Of a stretch of DNA of 64,000 nt, positions 48,583 to 57,112 are shown piece by piece. Positions within the stretch are counted from its first letter, which is position 1. Every line of letters starts with the position of its first letter. The DNA comes from Bifidobacterium panos (GTDB taxonomy: Bacteria > Actinomycetota > Actinomycetes > Actinomycetales > Bifidobacteriaceae). A program made the translations under genes and the position numbers. The DNA is taken from positions 1 to 64,000 of the forward strand of contig NZ_JAAIIJ010000016.1 of the NCBI RefSeq assembly GCF_012932445.1, given 5' to 3'. The notes beneath the pieces are model-generated. The model made no database searches. It worked only from the letters and a program-made list of their open reading frames with translations, and was not told the DNA's origin.

Positions 48583-50805
48583 ATGGCCGCAGAAGACTAC
48601 GGAGCTAAGGATTTATCAGTTCTTGAAGGGCTGGATGCCGTTCGCAAGCGCCCGGGCATGTATATCGGCACCACCGATTCGCAAGGCCTGATGCACTGTC
48701 TGTGGGAGATCATCGACAACTCGGTCGACGAGGCTTTGGCGGGGTTCTGCGACGATATCGTCGTCACCCTGCACACGGACGGCTCGATTACGGTGGCCGA
48801 CAATGGCCGTGGCATTCCCGTGGACAAGGAGCCGAAAACCGGTCTGTCGGGCGTTGAGGTGGTGCTCACCAAATTGCATGCCGGCGCGAAGTTCGGCAAC
48901 TCCTCCTATAACGCGGTCGGTGGTCTGCATGGCGTGGGTTCGTCCGTCGTCAACGCTTTGAGCTCTCGTCTCGATGTTGAGGTGGATCGCGGTGGCAAGA
49001 CCTATCACATGGCCTTCCATCAGGGGCATCCAGGTGTTTATGAGGATGCCGATGCCGCCAATCCCTCGCCGGATTCGCCATTCAAGCGCAGTCGCAAGAA
49101 CAGCCCCACCGAACTTGAGGTGATTGGCAAGGTCTCGCCCAAAACCACCGGCACACGCATCCGCTATTGGGCGGATCCCGAAATCTTCAACAAGACGGCT
49201 CAGTTCTCCTACGAGCAGCTCGTTGACCGCGTGCGCCAGACCAGCTTTCTGGTGCCGGGACTCAAGATCACCGTCGTGGACGAGTCCATCGCCGAAACCG
49301 GCGACATGGCCGTGGACGAAATGCGCGAGGTGGATGCGCCGAGCGTTGTCGAGTCGACGGACGGGCAGGATTTCTCGACTCCGGTCGCTCACGTTCCCTC
49401 CGCACAACCTCGTACCCACGCCCGCATCGAGGAATTCCTGCATACCGGCGGCGTCAAGGACTTCGTCGACTTCCTGTCCACAGGCGAGCCGGTGTCGGAC
49501 ATCTGGCGCATCCAGGGCGAAGGCACCTACGAGGAGGAGACCCAAGCCGTCGGCGCAAACGGCGAACTGCACGCGCAGATGGTCAAGCGCACCTGCGGCG
49601 TCGATATCGCGTTGCGCTGGGTCAATGGTTATGACACCGTGATGCGCAGCTTCGTCAACATCATCGAGACGCCCGGCGGCGGCATGCATGTGGATGGCCT
49701 GATGAATTCCATTACCAAGCAGGTGCGTAAAACCGTGGAGGCCAACGCGCGCAAGCTCAAGGTGAATCTAAAGGATTCCAACACGCGCATCGAGCGTGAC
49801 GATATCATGGCGGGTTTGGTGGCCGTGGTCACCGTGCGCATCGCCGAACCGCAGTTCCAAGGCCAGACCAAGGATGTGCTGGGCACCGCACAGGTCAAGC
49901 CGATCGTCACCCGCATGTCCGACAAGCAATTCGGTGAGATGATCTCCGGCTCCAAGCGCGGCTACAAGGACCAGTCGGGTCGCGTGCTGGAGAAAATCGT
50001 CGGCGAAATGCACGCGCGCATTCAATCGCGCAAGGCCAAGGAGGTCACGCGTCGCAAGAATGCGCTGGAATCCGCCTCGATGCCGGCCAAGCTGTCGGAC
50101 TGCCAGCCCGGCAACGACGATGTGGCCGAACTGTTCATCGTCGAGGGCGACTCCGCGCTCGGCACCGCCAAGGCCGCCCGTAATGCCGGCTTCCAGGCGT
50201 TGCTGCCGATTCGAGGCAAGATCCTCAACGTGCAGAAGGCCTCGATCACGCAGATGCTGTCGAACAAGGAATGCGCTGCCATCATTCAGGTGGTGGGTGC
50301 CGGCTCCGGCCAGAGCTTCGACATTGAGCAGTCGCGATACCACAAGATCATCATGATGACCGATGCCGACGTGGACGGCGCGCACATCCGCATTCTGCTG
50401 CTCACGCTGTTCTACCGCTACATGCGCCCGCTGATCGAACACGGCTATGTCTACGCCGCCGTGCCGCCGCTGCACCGCATCGCGCTGGCCGGCTCGCACA
50501 AGGGCGAATACATCTACACGTATTCCGATGACGAGTTGGCCGGCAAACTGGCCGATCTGGAGGCCAAGCGCATCACGTACAACGACGACATCCAGCGATA
50601 CAAGGGCTTGGGCGAGATGGACGCCGACCAGCTGGCCGACACCACGATGGATCCGCGCACGCGCATGCTGCGCCGCATCCGCATGGAGGACGCCGAGCAA
50701 GCCAGCAAGATCTTCGACCTGCTCATGGGCGACGACGTGCCCCCGCGCAAGGCCTTCATCGTCGACAACGCCGACGATTTCGACCGCTCCAAAATCGACA
50801 CCTGA
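48583..50805 (+). CDS. parE: DNA topoisomerase IV subunit B (GyrB/ParE type)
   Basis: A 740-residue type IIA topoisomerase ATPase subunit. The GHKL pocket includes EIIDNSVDEALAG, DNGRGIPV and GGLHGVGSSVVNAL. The TOPRIM domain has EGDSALGTAK and DADVDGAHIR. The C-terminus ends with the YKGLGEMDADQL region. An extra ~55-residue insert around residues 245-300 is less conserved. The partner subunit gene is at 57113-59779, separated by an accessory segment. Confidence 0.92.
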   Translation: MAAEDYGAKDLSVLEGLDAVRKRPGMYIGTTDSQGLMHCLWEIIDNSVDEALAGFCDDIVVTLHTDGSITVADNGRGIPVDKEPKTGLSGVEVVLTKLHAGAKFGNSSYNAVGGLHGVGSSVVNALSSRLDVEVDRGGKTYHMAFHQGHPGVYEDADAANPSPDSPFKRSRKNSPTELEVIGKVSPKTTGTRIRYWADPEIFNKTAQFSYEQLVDRVRQTSFLVPGLKITVVDESIAETGDMAVDEMREVDAPSVVESTDGQDFSTPVAHVPSAQPRTHARIEEFLHTGGVKDFVDFLSTGEPVSDIWRIQGEGTYEEETQAVGANGELHAQMVKRTCGVDIALRWVNGYDTVMRSFVNIIETPGGGMHVDGLMNSITKQVRKTVEANARKLKVNLKDSNTRIERDDIMAGLVAVVTVRIAEPQFQGQTKDVLGTAQVKPIVTRMSDKQFGEMISGSKRGYKDQSGRVLEKIVGEMHARIQSRKAKEVTRRKNALESASMPAKLSDCQPGNDDVAELFIVEGDSALGTAKAARNAGFQALLPIRGKILNVQKASITQMLSNKECAAIIQVVGAGSGQSFDIEQSRYHKIIMMTDADVDGAHIRILLLTLFYRYMRPLIEHGYVYAAVPPLHRIALAGSHKGEYIYTYSDDELAGKLADLEAKRITYNDDIQRYKGLGEMDADQLADTTMDPRTRMLRRIRMEDAEQASKIFDLLMGDDVPPRKAFIVDNADDFDRSKIDT

Positions 50806-50837
50806 TTCACCCCGTTCGCCGCGCTTTATGAAGAAAT

Positions 50838-50928
50838 GTACACTGACGACCACTCATCGCGCGTTTCTTCAGATGCGGTTTGTTTTTGGAAAAGGACGTG
50901 CGCTAGGTGCCGTTCACGTTCAGTGTAC
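50838..50928. other. Long-range inverted repeat after parE
   Basis: GTACACTGA (50838-50846) and TCAGTGTAC (50920-50928) are perfect, with extended imperfect pairing (AAGAA/TTCTT) outside. The 270-base gap between parE and the methyltransferase gene holds no gene. Confidence 0.4.
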
Positions 50929-51075
50929 GTTCTTTCACAAGTAGCTGCGTTTCAGATGCGGTGCCGAATACAGTTGCCAAAGCAGGCAAACAGGGGAGTG
51001 GTCAATCTGCACTACTGATTGTGTCTTAATGGCTGAAGGGCATGGGGTGGCCGCATATTATCACATCTGCGGTGA

Positions 51076-52341
51076 TTAGCTGTTGTCTGCCGCTATGATT
51101 TTGCCAATGCGATGTGGAATATTTGTCACAAGTGCGTTGCCCATGCAAAAAGCGCGATGCCCGTCTGTCATGCCGTCATCGGTCCAGCCCTTTGGAAAGC
51201 CTTGGAGCCGGTCAAGCTCGTCGGGAACAAGACGACGTAGACGCCCGTTTTGCTCCACAACATGCTTGGTTCTGCTTGCGCCGCGCCCACCTTCGCCGGT
51301 AAGGATTGTGCGGCTTGGTTTGTCTAGAGCATCCGGGAAAGCTACTGGTCCTTCGGAATATATATAACTGAATCCTAGTTTTGTAGTGCGTTCTTCTTTT
51401 TTCCCTCCTTTGAGATATTTCCAGGATTCAAGATCCTTGCCGCTGATGAAAAATTCCTCGGGAACTTCATTGATTGGTACCAGTACATCCCCAAGCATTT
51501 TACTTGGTCCGGAATATACGGGCTTTACTCGGTAGGAAAGCACTTCTCCGTTCTGCATGACACCGGCATCTTTGAATCGGGAAATCGTCATGCCGACGCC
51601 GAAGTCCTTGGTGGATGTATAAGGGTCGTCGCTGATGGCGAATAACTCGGGTTTAAAACGTTCGTCTAGTTTGATTGGGAAGGCTCTTGCCTCGACGCCG
51701 CTGGTGAACAGTCTTTGTTCCAGATTCCATTTCGAGGCATCGTATTCTGCGTAAATATAGACGCGGCGACGGCGTTGAGGCATTCCATAATCTGCGGCAT
51801 TGATGACACGCCATTCAACGGAGTATCCAAGTCGATATAGGCAAGACAAAATAATTGCGAAGTCGCGACCGCGCTGAGAACTTGGTGATTTGAGTAGGCG
51901 ATCGACATTTTCGAGCAGCACATACTTCGGGTGGCGCATTTCGAGCAGGGTGTTGATGCTCCACCAAAGCACGCCTTTTTTGCCTTCTATGCCAGAGGCA
52001 AGCGCGAGTGGCTTGGCCACGGAATAATCTTGGCAAGGGAATCCGCCGACTAGCATGTCAAATTCGGGAAGGCTGCGCCTCCCTTCTTTGATTTCGTCGA
52101 GTACGACAGCGATATCTTCATTTACGCAACTGCCCTTGCCAAAGCGTTCCTCATAGCAGCGCCACGCAAATTGCCTGCTTTCCTTTCCGTCGGGCTCCCA
52201 TTGATTCGCCCAGACAGTGCGGAAATTACCGGCTGAATCCATGCGAAAACCTGGGTGTCTAGAATCATCGTACCCGTCGAGTCCCAAGCGGAATCCGCCC
52301 ACACCGGCGAATAGCTCCGCAACTCGAATTTCTTTGCTCAT
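51076..52341 (-). CDS. DNA (cytosine-5)-methyltransferase of a Sau3AI-type system
   Basis: A 421-residue C5 methyltransferase. Motif I is AELFAGVGGFRLGL, motif IV GGFPCQDYS with Cys103 as nucleophile, motif VI LLENVDRLL (Glu144), and motif VIII with QRRRRVYI. ATG 52341 has GAGGGG upstream; the open frame begins at 52407. It should protect the host sequence, probably GATC at the cytosine, from the adjacent endonuclease. Composition is more AT-rich than in neighbouring core genes. Confidence 0.9.
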   Translation of the reverse strand: MSKEIRVAELFAGVGGFRLGLDGYDDSRHPGFRMDSAGNFRTVWANQWEPDGKESRQFAWRCYEERFGKGSCVNEDIAVVLDEIKEGRRSLPEFDMLVGGFPCQDYSVAKPLALASGIEGKKGVLWWSINTLLEMRHPKYVLLENVDRLLKSPSSQRGRDFAIILSCLYRLGYSVEWRVINAADYGMPQRRRRVYIYAEYDASKWNLEQRLFTSGVEARAFPIKLDERFKPELFAISDDPYTSTKDFGVGMTISRFKDAGVMQNGEVLSYRVKPVYSGPSKMLGDVLVPINEVPEEFFISGKDLESWKYLKGGKKEERTTKLGFSYIYSEGPVAFPDALDKPSRTILTGEGGRGASRTKHVVEQNGRLRRLVPDELDRLQGFPKGWTDDGMTDGHRAFCMGNALVTNIPHRIGKIIAADNS

Positions 52342-52495
52342 AGCGCCCCTCATAACATTGATCCGAACATATGTTCTAAAAACATAAGTCAGATTATATT
52401 GAATCACGTGACAAAGATCAAATTGATTATTGCGCTTCGGTCGGTGGTTTGAATCGTCTGTCTATCCGAAAAGAACAACTGCAGCGTGTTGAAGA

Positions 52496-54481
52496 TTACA
52501 AGAGATGCTTTATCTGCTCATACATATAGTTCTTATTGAGCCACCATGCCTGTTTGGTGATATAGGAATCGGTATATTTGCTATGGTCTGCCGGTCGGTT
52601 GAGCCAATGGACTGGTGTTGGTAGCTGGCGGGAATTGTTGTGGAGGTGTCTTTTGTCGTTGCTTACCGTGTAAAAAGGCGGGCAATATTGAGATACTCGC
52701 GCATCCGGGCGAAGATGGAGGATTCGTCGCGCAGATTCCTTGACGAAATTGTTGTATACTTTTCTACCTTGGTAGTTCAGAATGATTCCTTTGCGGATTT
52801 TTTCTGTATCTTCGTTCCATACTGAAGCGATGTCACCGTTTAGATCAGCGGCAGGCACGCTCCAGAAAGTTGCTCCTAAGAACCGGATTCCCGAAGGGGT
52901 CCTATCTTTTCTGTCTGAATTCGTATTATCGAATACGAGCAGTAGGAAGCGCTGTGTTTCCAAGAAATTATAGAGATCAGATTCCTCCCAACTCTGCGAA
53001 ATCAGCTCCTCGAAGTTCGGTATTCCTTGGACTTTAAAATTCTGTTGGGGCTGACCGTTGAACAGCGTTATGGTTTTAACTCGCACCTTGCCGTTATTAA
53101 ATTCTTCAATGTTCAGTTTGTCAAAATCGTCATCCATTTCAGGAATCGCAGAATTGCTCAACTTCAGCATCCGGCAAACGAGCATATAGACCAAATTCTT
53201 GGGCGCTTGTGCATGAGACCAACGAATGTTGAATTTGTCTGCTATCTCCTGCATGCTTTTTCCTCGATAAGGGTTGAAGTAATCAAGGATGATTTCCTCG
53301 TCAGTTTTAGTCGACAGGAGCTCAGCGTCTTGAATCAGGCTTTGCGCTGAGTGATTTTTCAAAATGTATTCTTGCAGAATCTCGGTCATGAATCTCTGCG
53401 TGAAAGAATATGCCCGGCTCTTCGTGTATTCTCCGTTCGGTTGAGTCGTGAGCTGTGTATTGTCTTGTCCCTTTGTGCAGGCGGCAAGGTATTTTGTCAG
53501 GCTCTCGGTGTAGGCATTCATCTGACTTGAGCTAATGAAACGTTGAATTGTATTCCAGTCCTGCTCTATGAGCGCTTTGTGCTTATCGCTCAGACAAATA
53601 AGGGAATCGACAGGGAAGTCCGGCTCGTCGAACTCCTCTAAAGCGAGCATATTCGCAAATTCGACTTTGTACAGTCTTTTGTCTTCCTCTTGACCCTTCA
53701 AAGAGGTGTCGCGGCGTAAATACTGCACAATCTCAAGGAATTTGTTCTTCTTCCAGAAAGAACTTTCCTTGAAAGTGACGTCTTCTTCGTTCCTGTAATT
53801 GATGATATTCAGAACAAGTCGTTCGCCTGCTTTGAAACGGCGCTTGTGCTGCTTGTCAATGCTTGTATCTACGGGGGTGACTTTTAGTTCAACGTCCGCT
53901 TCTGGAAAATCCGGAGCGGCGATGCTGTCGGCGGGATGGTCAAACCATATTTGCTCGATTACGTTGCCCGGATAAGATTTATTGGCAAGGTTCCGTGTAT
54001 TTTCGGAATCGATTTCGCCCATCGTTAGCCCGATGGCTTCATCTGCGTGTTTCTGTATGGCGGTTTTAGTTCGATATGGATTTGCTCCGAAAAAAGGTGA
54101 TTGGAGTCTTTCAACGGTTTTGTGGTCTTCTTTTTCGAACTGTTGAAGATTGAGTTCATCTATCGGAATCCAAGAAATCTGCCGCCCATCGTTAAAGAGA
54201 GAAGAGAATAAATCCGGGTAGCAGAGGTATGAGAATGTCTGGTATCGCCTTTTTCGGATAGTGCGGGTGGAACTGTTCATTTTCGGACCAATTGACAGTT
54301 CATCCTTATATATTCCCATCAGCAAATGCTCCAGTATGTCTTTGGGGTCTTCTTCCCCTTGCATGATTTGCTTCGGGAATTCGAATAAATCGCTTTGAGG
54401 GCTGGGTAAGCATAAAACGTTGCGATTCTTATCTAGGCAAACGGCTTCGATGATTCTCGTCGTTCCACTTGGTGTTGCCAT
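52496..54481 (-). CDS. Sau3AI-family restriction endonuclease with Nudix-like N-terminal domain
   Basis: A 661-residue protein. Residues 130-330 match the MutH/Sau3AI nuclease: Glu176, Asp191, Glu198 and Lys200 in PDFPEADVELKV keep the D-x6-E-x-K spacing; RLVLNIINY and SSFWKKNK follow. A second domain (about 360-661) fits the Sau3AI effector half. Sau3AI itself has about 490 residues; here residues 1-130 add a domain with Nudix-like order (FEFPKQI..GEEDPKDILEHLLMGIYKDEL) but without the catalytic REUXEE glutamates. It lies upstream of the methyltransferase in the same direction, 154 bases apart. GATC is the likely target. Confidence 0.85.
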   Translation of the reverse strand: MATPSGTTRIIEAVCLDKNRNVLCLPSPQSDLFEFPKQIMQGEEDPKDILEHLLMGIYKDELSIGPKMNSSTRTIRKRRYQTFSYLCYPDLFSSLFNDGRQISWIPIDELNLQQFEKEDHKTVERLQSPFFGANPYRTKTAIQKHADEAIGLTMGEIDSENTRNLANKSYPGNVIEQIWFDHPADSIAAPDFPEADVELKVTPVDTSIDKQHKRRFKAGERLVLNIINYRNEEDVTFKESSFWKKNKFLEIVQYLRRDTSLKGQEEDKRLYKVEFANMLALEEFDEPDFPVDSLICLSDKHKALIEQDWNTIQRFISSSQMNAYTESLTKYLAACTKGQDNTQLTTQPNGEYTKSRAYSFTQRFMTEILQEYILKNHSAQSLIQDAELLSTKTDEEIILDYFNPYRGKSMQEIADKFNIRWSHAQAPKNLVYMLVCRMLKLSNSAIPEMDDDFDKLNIEEFNNGKVRVKTITLFNGQPQQNFKVQGIPNFEELISQSWEESDLYNFLETQRFLLLVFDNTNSDRKDRTPSGIRFLGATFWSVPAADLNGDIASVWNEDTEKIRKGIILNYQGRKVYNNFVKESARRILHLRPDARVSQYCPPFYTVSNDKRHLHNNSRQLPTPVHWLNRPADHSKYTDSYITKQAWWLNKNYMYEQIKHLL

Positions 54482-54559
54482 AACTTATCCTCTAGTCAAT
54501 CGCGCATAGAACATTACCAATATAGTAAGTCTTCTATTAATTGCTATGGCAAGTGTTGA

Positions 54560-54588
54560 GCAAAAGTTAGACGGACAAGTACTTTTGC
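54560..54588. promoter_or_regulatory. Inverted repeat between the endonuclease and MFS genes
   Basis: GCAAAAGT and ACTTTTGC flank 13 bases in the divergent intergenic region. It could be an operator for either gene. Confidence 0.4.
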
Positions 54589-54671
54589 AAAAGGAGGGTG
54601 CGTGTCGGGGCTTTTGATTCGATAGACTGATGACATCGTTATCATGCTGAATGTCTGGGAGGAGACGAGCC

Positions 54672-55856
54672 ATGGCGAGCTTGCTGCTGGCGGTGATCTA
54701 TGTGGCGTTTGTCAGCCTTGGGCTGCCCGATGCCATGCTTGGCGCGGCCTGGCCCGCCATGAGCCCGGATCTGGGCGCGCCGCTGTCGTGGGCCGGTGGC
54801 ATTTCGATGACCATCTCCGCCGGCACCGTCGTCTCCGCGCTGTTGTCCGACAGAATGACCCTGCGTTTCGGCGCGGGCAAAGTCACCGCGGTGTCCGTGG
54901 GACTTACCGCCGCGGCGCTCGCCGGCTTCTCGTTCGCGCCGAACTACTGGGTGCTGCTCGCCATCGCCATTCCCTACGGCTTGGGCGCGGGCGGCGTGGA
55001 TGCCGCGCTGAACAACTACGTCGCCATCCACTACGAGAGCAAGCACATGAGCTGGCTGCATGCCATGTGGGGTTTGGGCATGCTCACCGGCCCGTATGTG
55101 ATGGGCTTCGCGCTCGGTCACGGCCAGGGCTGGGGTTGGGGATACCGCTATATCGCCATTATCCAGATTGCGCTGACGGCTCTGCTCGTTCTCAGCCTGC
55201 CATTGTGGAAGCAACGCAACACCATCGCTTCGCAGTCGCCAACCGAGGAAGCCCCCTCCCGCAAACCTCTCGGATTCTTCGAGGTACTGCGCATTCGCGG
55301 TGCCAAGGAAATCCTCCTCATGTTCTTCTGCTATTGCGCCATCGAAGCGACGTCCATGCTGTGGGCCAGCAGCTACATGGTGCTTGCGGACGGCTTGGAC
55401 AAAACCACCGCAGCCATGTGGGCCAGTTTCTTCGGCATCGGCATCACCGCAGGTCGATTGCTCAGTGGCGTGCTGACCATGAAATTCGACGACCCGACGA
55501 TGATCCGCATCGGCCAGAGCGTGCTGCTCGTCGGCATCGTGTTGCTGTTCGTCCCGTTGCCCGCGCATGTCGCCACCATCACGGGACTGATGCTCATTGG
55601 TCTTGGTTGCGCGCCGATCTATCCGTGCGTCATTCATTCGACGCCCGCGTATTTCGGCGAGGACAAGTCGCAGGCCATCGTCGGCATGCAGATGGCCTGC
55701 GCCTATATGGGTTCGATGGTCATGCCTCCGCTGTTCGGACTTATCGCCCAGAACATCACCATCACGCTGTTCCCGTGGTATCTGCTGGTGTTCCTCGCGC
55801 TGATGGTCGTCATGCACGAATCCCTGCGTCGCAAGTATGCGAAAGCGGCAGCATAG
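54672..55856 (+). CDS. MFS transporter
   Basis: A 394-residue protein with twelve predicted membrane helices in two halves joined by a short basic loop near residue 190-210. The pattern (GLPDAMLGAAWP, YGLGAGGVDAALNNY) resembles FucP-like or sugar-related MFS members, but the substrate is not clear. ATG 54672 is preferred to ATG 54651 because GGAGGA lies 8 bases before it. A remnant of an XRE regulator gene follows directly. Confidence 0.88.
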   Translation: MASLLLAVIYVAFVSLGLPDAMLGAAWPAMSPDLGAPLSWAGGISMTISAGTVVSALLSDRMTLRFGAGKVTAVSVGLTAAALAGFSFAPNYWVLLAIAIPYGLGAGGVDAALNNYVAIHYESKHMSWLHAMWGLGMLTGPYVMGFALGHGQGWGWGYRYIAIIQIALTALLVLSLPLWKQRNTIASQSPTEEAPSRKPLGFFEVLRIRGAKEILLMFFCYCAIEATSMLWASSYMVLADGLDKTTAAMWASFFGIGITAGRLLSGVLTMKFDDPTMIRIGQSVLLVGIVLLFVPLPAHVATITGLMLIGLGCAPIYPCVIHSTPAYFGEDKSQAIVGMQMACAYMGSMVMPPLFGLIAQNITITLFPWYLLVFLALMVVMHESLRRKYAKAAA

Positions 55857-55862
55857 CGGTCA

Positions 55863-55990
55863 GCCAGCCAATCAGCGAAAAGTGCGGGCGCGCCAAGGCG
55901 GTTCGTTTCTCGACGCTCGATGCCATCTGCCGTGTGCTTGAATGCCAGCCAGGTGATGTGCTTGAATGGATGGGCGACGATGGACGTTGA
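55863..55990 (+). pseudogene. C-terminal remnant of an XRE-family regulator
   Basis: The last 43 codons before TGA 55988 encode FSTLDAICRVLECQPGDVLEW, split here as FSTLDAICRVLE and CQPGDVLEW, the end of small Cro/CI-type regulators of about 70 residues. The first half with the recognition helix and any start codon is missing; the MFS stop lies just upstream. Confidence 0.7.
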
Positions 55991-56058
55991 CATTGTGCGC
56001 CGCGCCGCCACACGGGCCGCTTTTATTTTGGCGAGCCGGTTTACTATGCTTGGTCTCC

Positions 56059-57072
56059 ATGCTTGAAGAGAATGAAGAGCGTGAGAGGATACCTGATTCC
56101 GTTCGTGGGCGTTTGCAATCCCTGAAGGATGCGCGTGGTTCGATCGTCGTGGTTGGTTCGATGAACGCCGATTACACCGTCGCCACGAAACGTCTGCCCG
56201 CACCGGGTCAGACCGTAAATGGCGGAAGCCTGAAGGTATTGCCCGGCGGCAAGGGATCCAACCAGGCTTCGGCGGCGGCGCGTTTGGGCGCCAACGTGTG
56301 CATGCTCGGCGCGGTGGGCGAGGATGAGAACGCCAATTTCCTGCTGAGCAAACTCGACGAATCCGGTGTGGACACCGCCGATATCCTGCACGAGGAGGGT
56401 GCCAGCGGCACCACCATCATCACGGTGGACGCCGCGGGCGAGAACACCATCGTGTATTCGCCCGGCTCCAACGCCAAGGTGAGCGCCGGTTATGTGCAGT
56501 CGCATCGAGACGTGATCGCCGGTTGCACAGTGCTGGGGTTGTGCTTGGAAAGCCCGCTCGCCACCGTTATCTCCGCCGCGCAGACAGCGCATGATGCCGG
56601 GGTGACCGTCTTGTTCAACGATTCGCCGTTCATGGACGAATTGCCGCACGAGCTGGTCGAAGCGGTTGATATTCTGCTCGTCAACCAGCATGAGGTCGCG
56701 CAACTGCTCGGCATGCCGGACGAGGACGTTTCCACGCTCGACTGGTATGAGACGGTGAGTCGCTTCTCCGATTACGGATTCGACCGTGCGGTGGTCACGC
56801 TGGGCACCTCCGGCTCCGTGGTGATCGAAAAAGGCACCTGGCATCGCGTTTCCGCAGTGCAGGTCAAATCCGTGGATACCACCGGCTGTGGCGACGCCTT
56901 TATGGGCACATTGCTCGCTGGCCTTGCCGCGGGTAACACGCTGTTGCAATCCGCGCAAATGGGATCATATGTCTCCGCATACGCCGCCACCAAGCTCGGC
57001 GCGCAGTCGGCTTATGGCACCGTGGGTGAGATCGTCGGTTATTTCGATGGTGCCGAGTCTGCGTCGGTCTGA
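56059..57072 (+). CDS. Ribokinase-family carbohydrate kinase
   Basis: A 337-residue PfkB-family kinase. The N-terminal VVGSMNADYTV and GGKGSNQASAAARLGA motifs and the C-terminal DTTGCGDAFMG motif with the catalytic Asp are as in ribokinase. It would phosphorylate a pentose or nucleoside at the expense of ATP. ATG 56059 is chosen; the open frame starts at 55966 but that part overlaps the XRE remnant. The adjacent MFS transporter may bring in the substrate. Confidence 0.88.
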   Translation: MLEENEERERIPDSVRGRLQSLKDARGSIVVVGSMNADYTVATKRLPAPGQTVNGGSLKVLPGGKGSNQASAAARLGANVCMLGAVGEDENANFLLSKLDESGVDTADILHEEGASGTTIITVDAAGENTIVYSPGSNAKVSAGYVQSHRDVIAGCTVLGLCLESPLATVISAAQTAHDAGVTVLFNDSPFMDELPHELVEAVDILLVNQHEVAQLLGMPDEDVSTLDWYETVSRFSDYGFDRAVVTLGTSGSVVIEKGTWHRVSAVQVKSVDTTGCGDAFMGTLLAGLAAGNTLLQSAQMGSYVSAYAATKLGAQSAYGTVGEIVGYFDGAESASV

Positions 57073-57112
57073 GCCACGGATTGCACACCCGAAGCCGCTG
57101 CCCAGACGAGCA

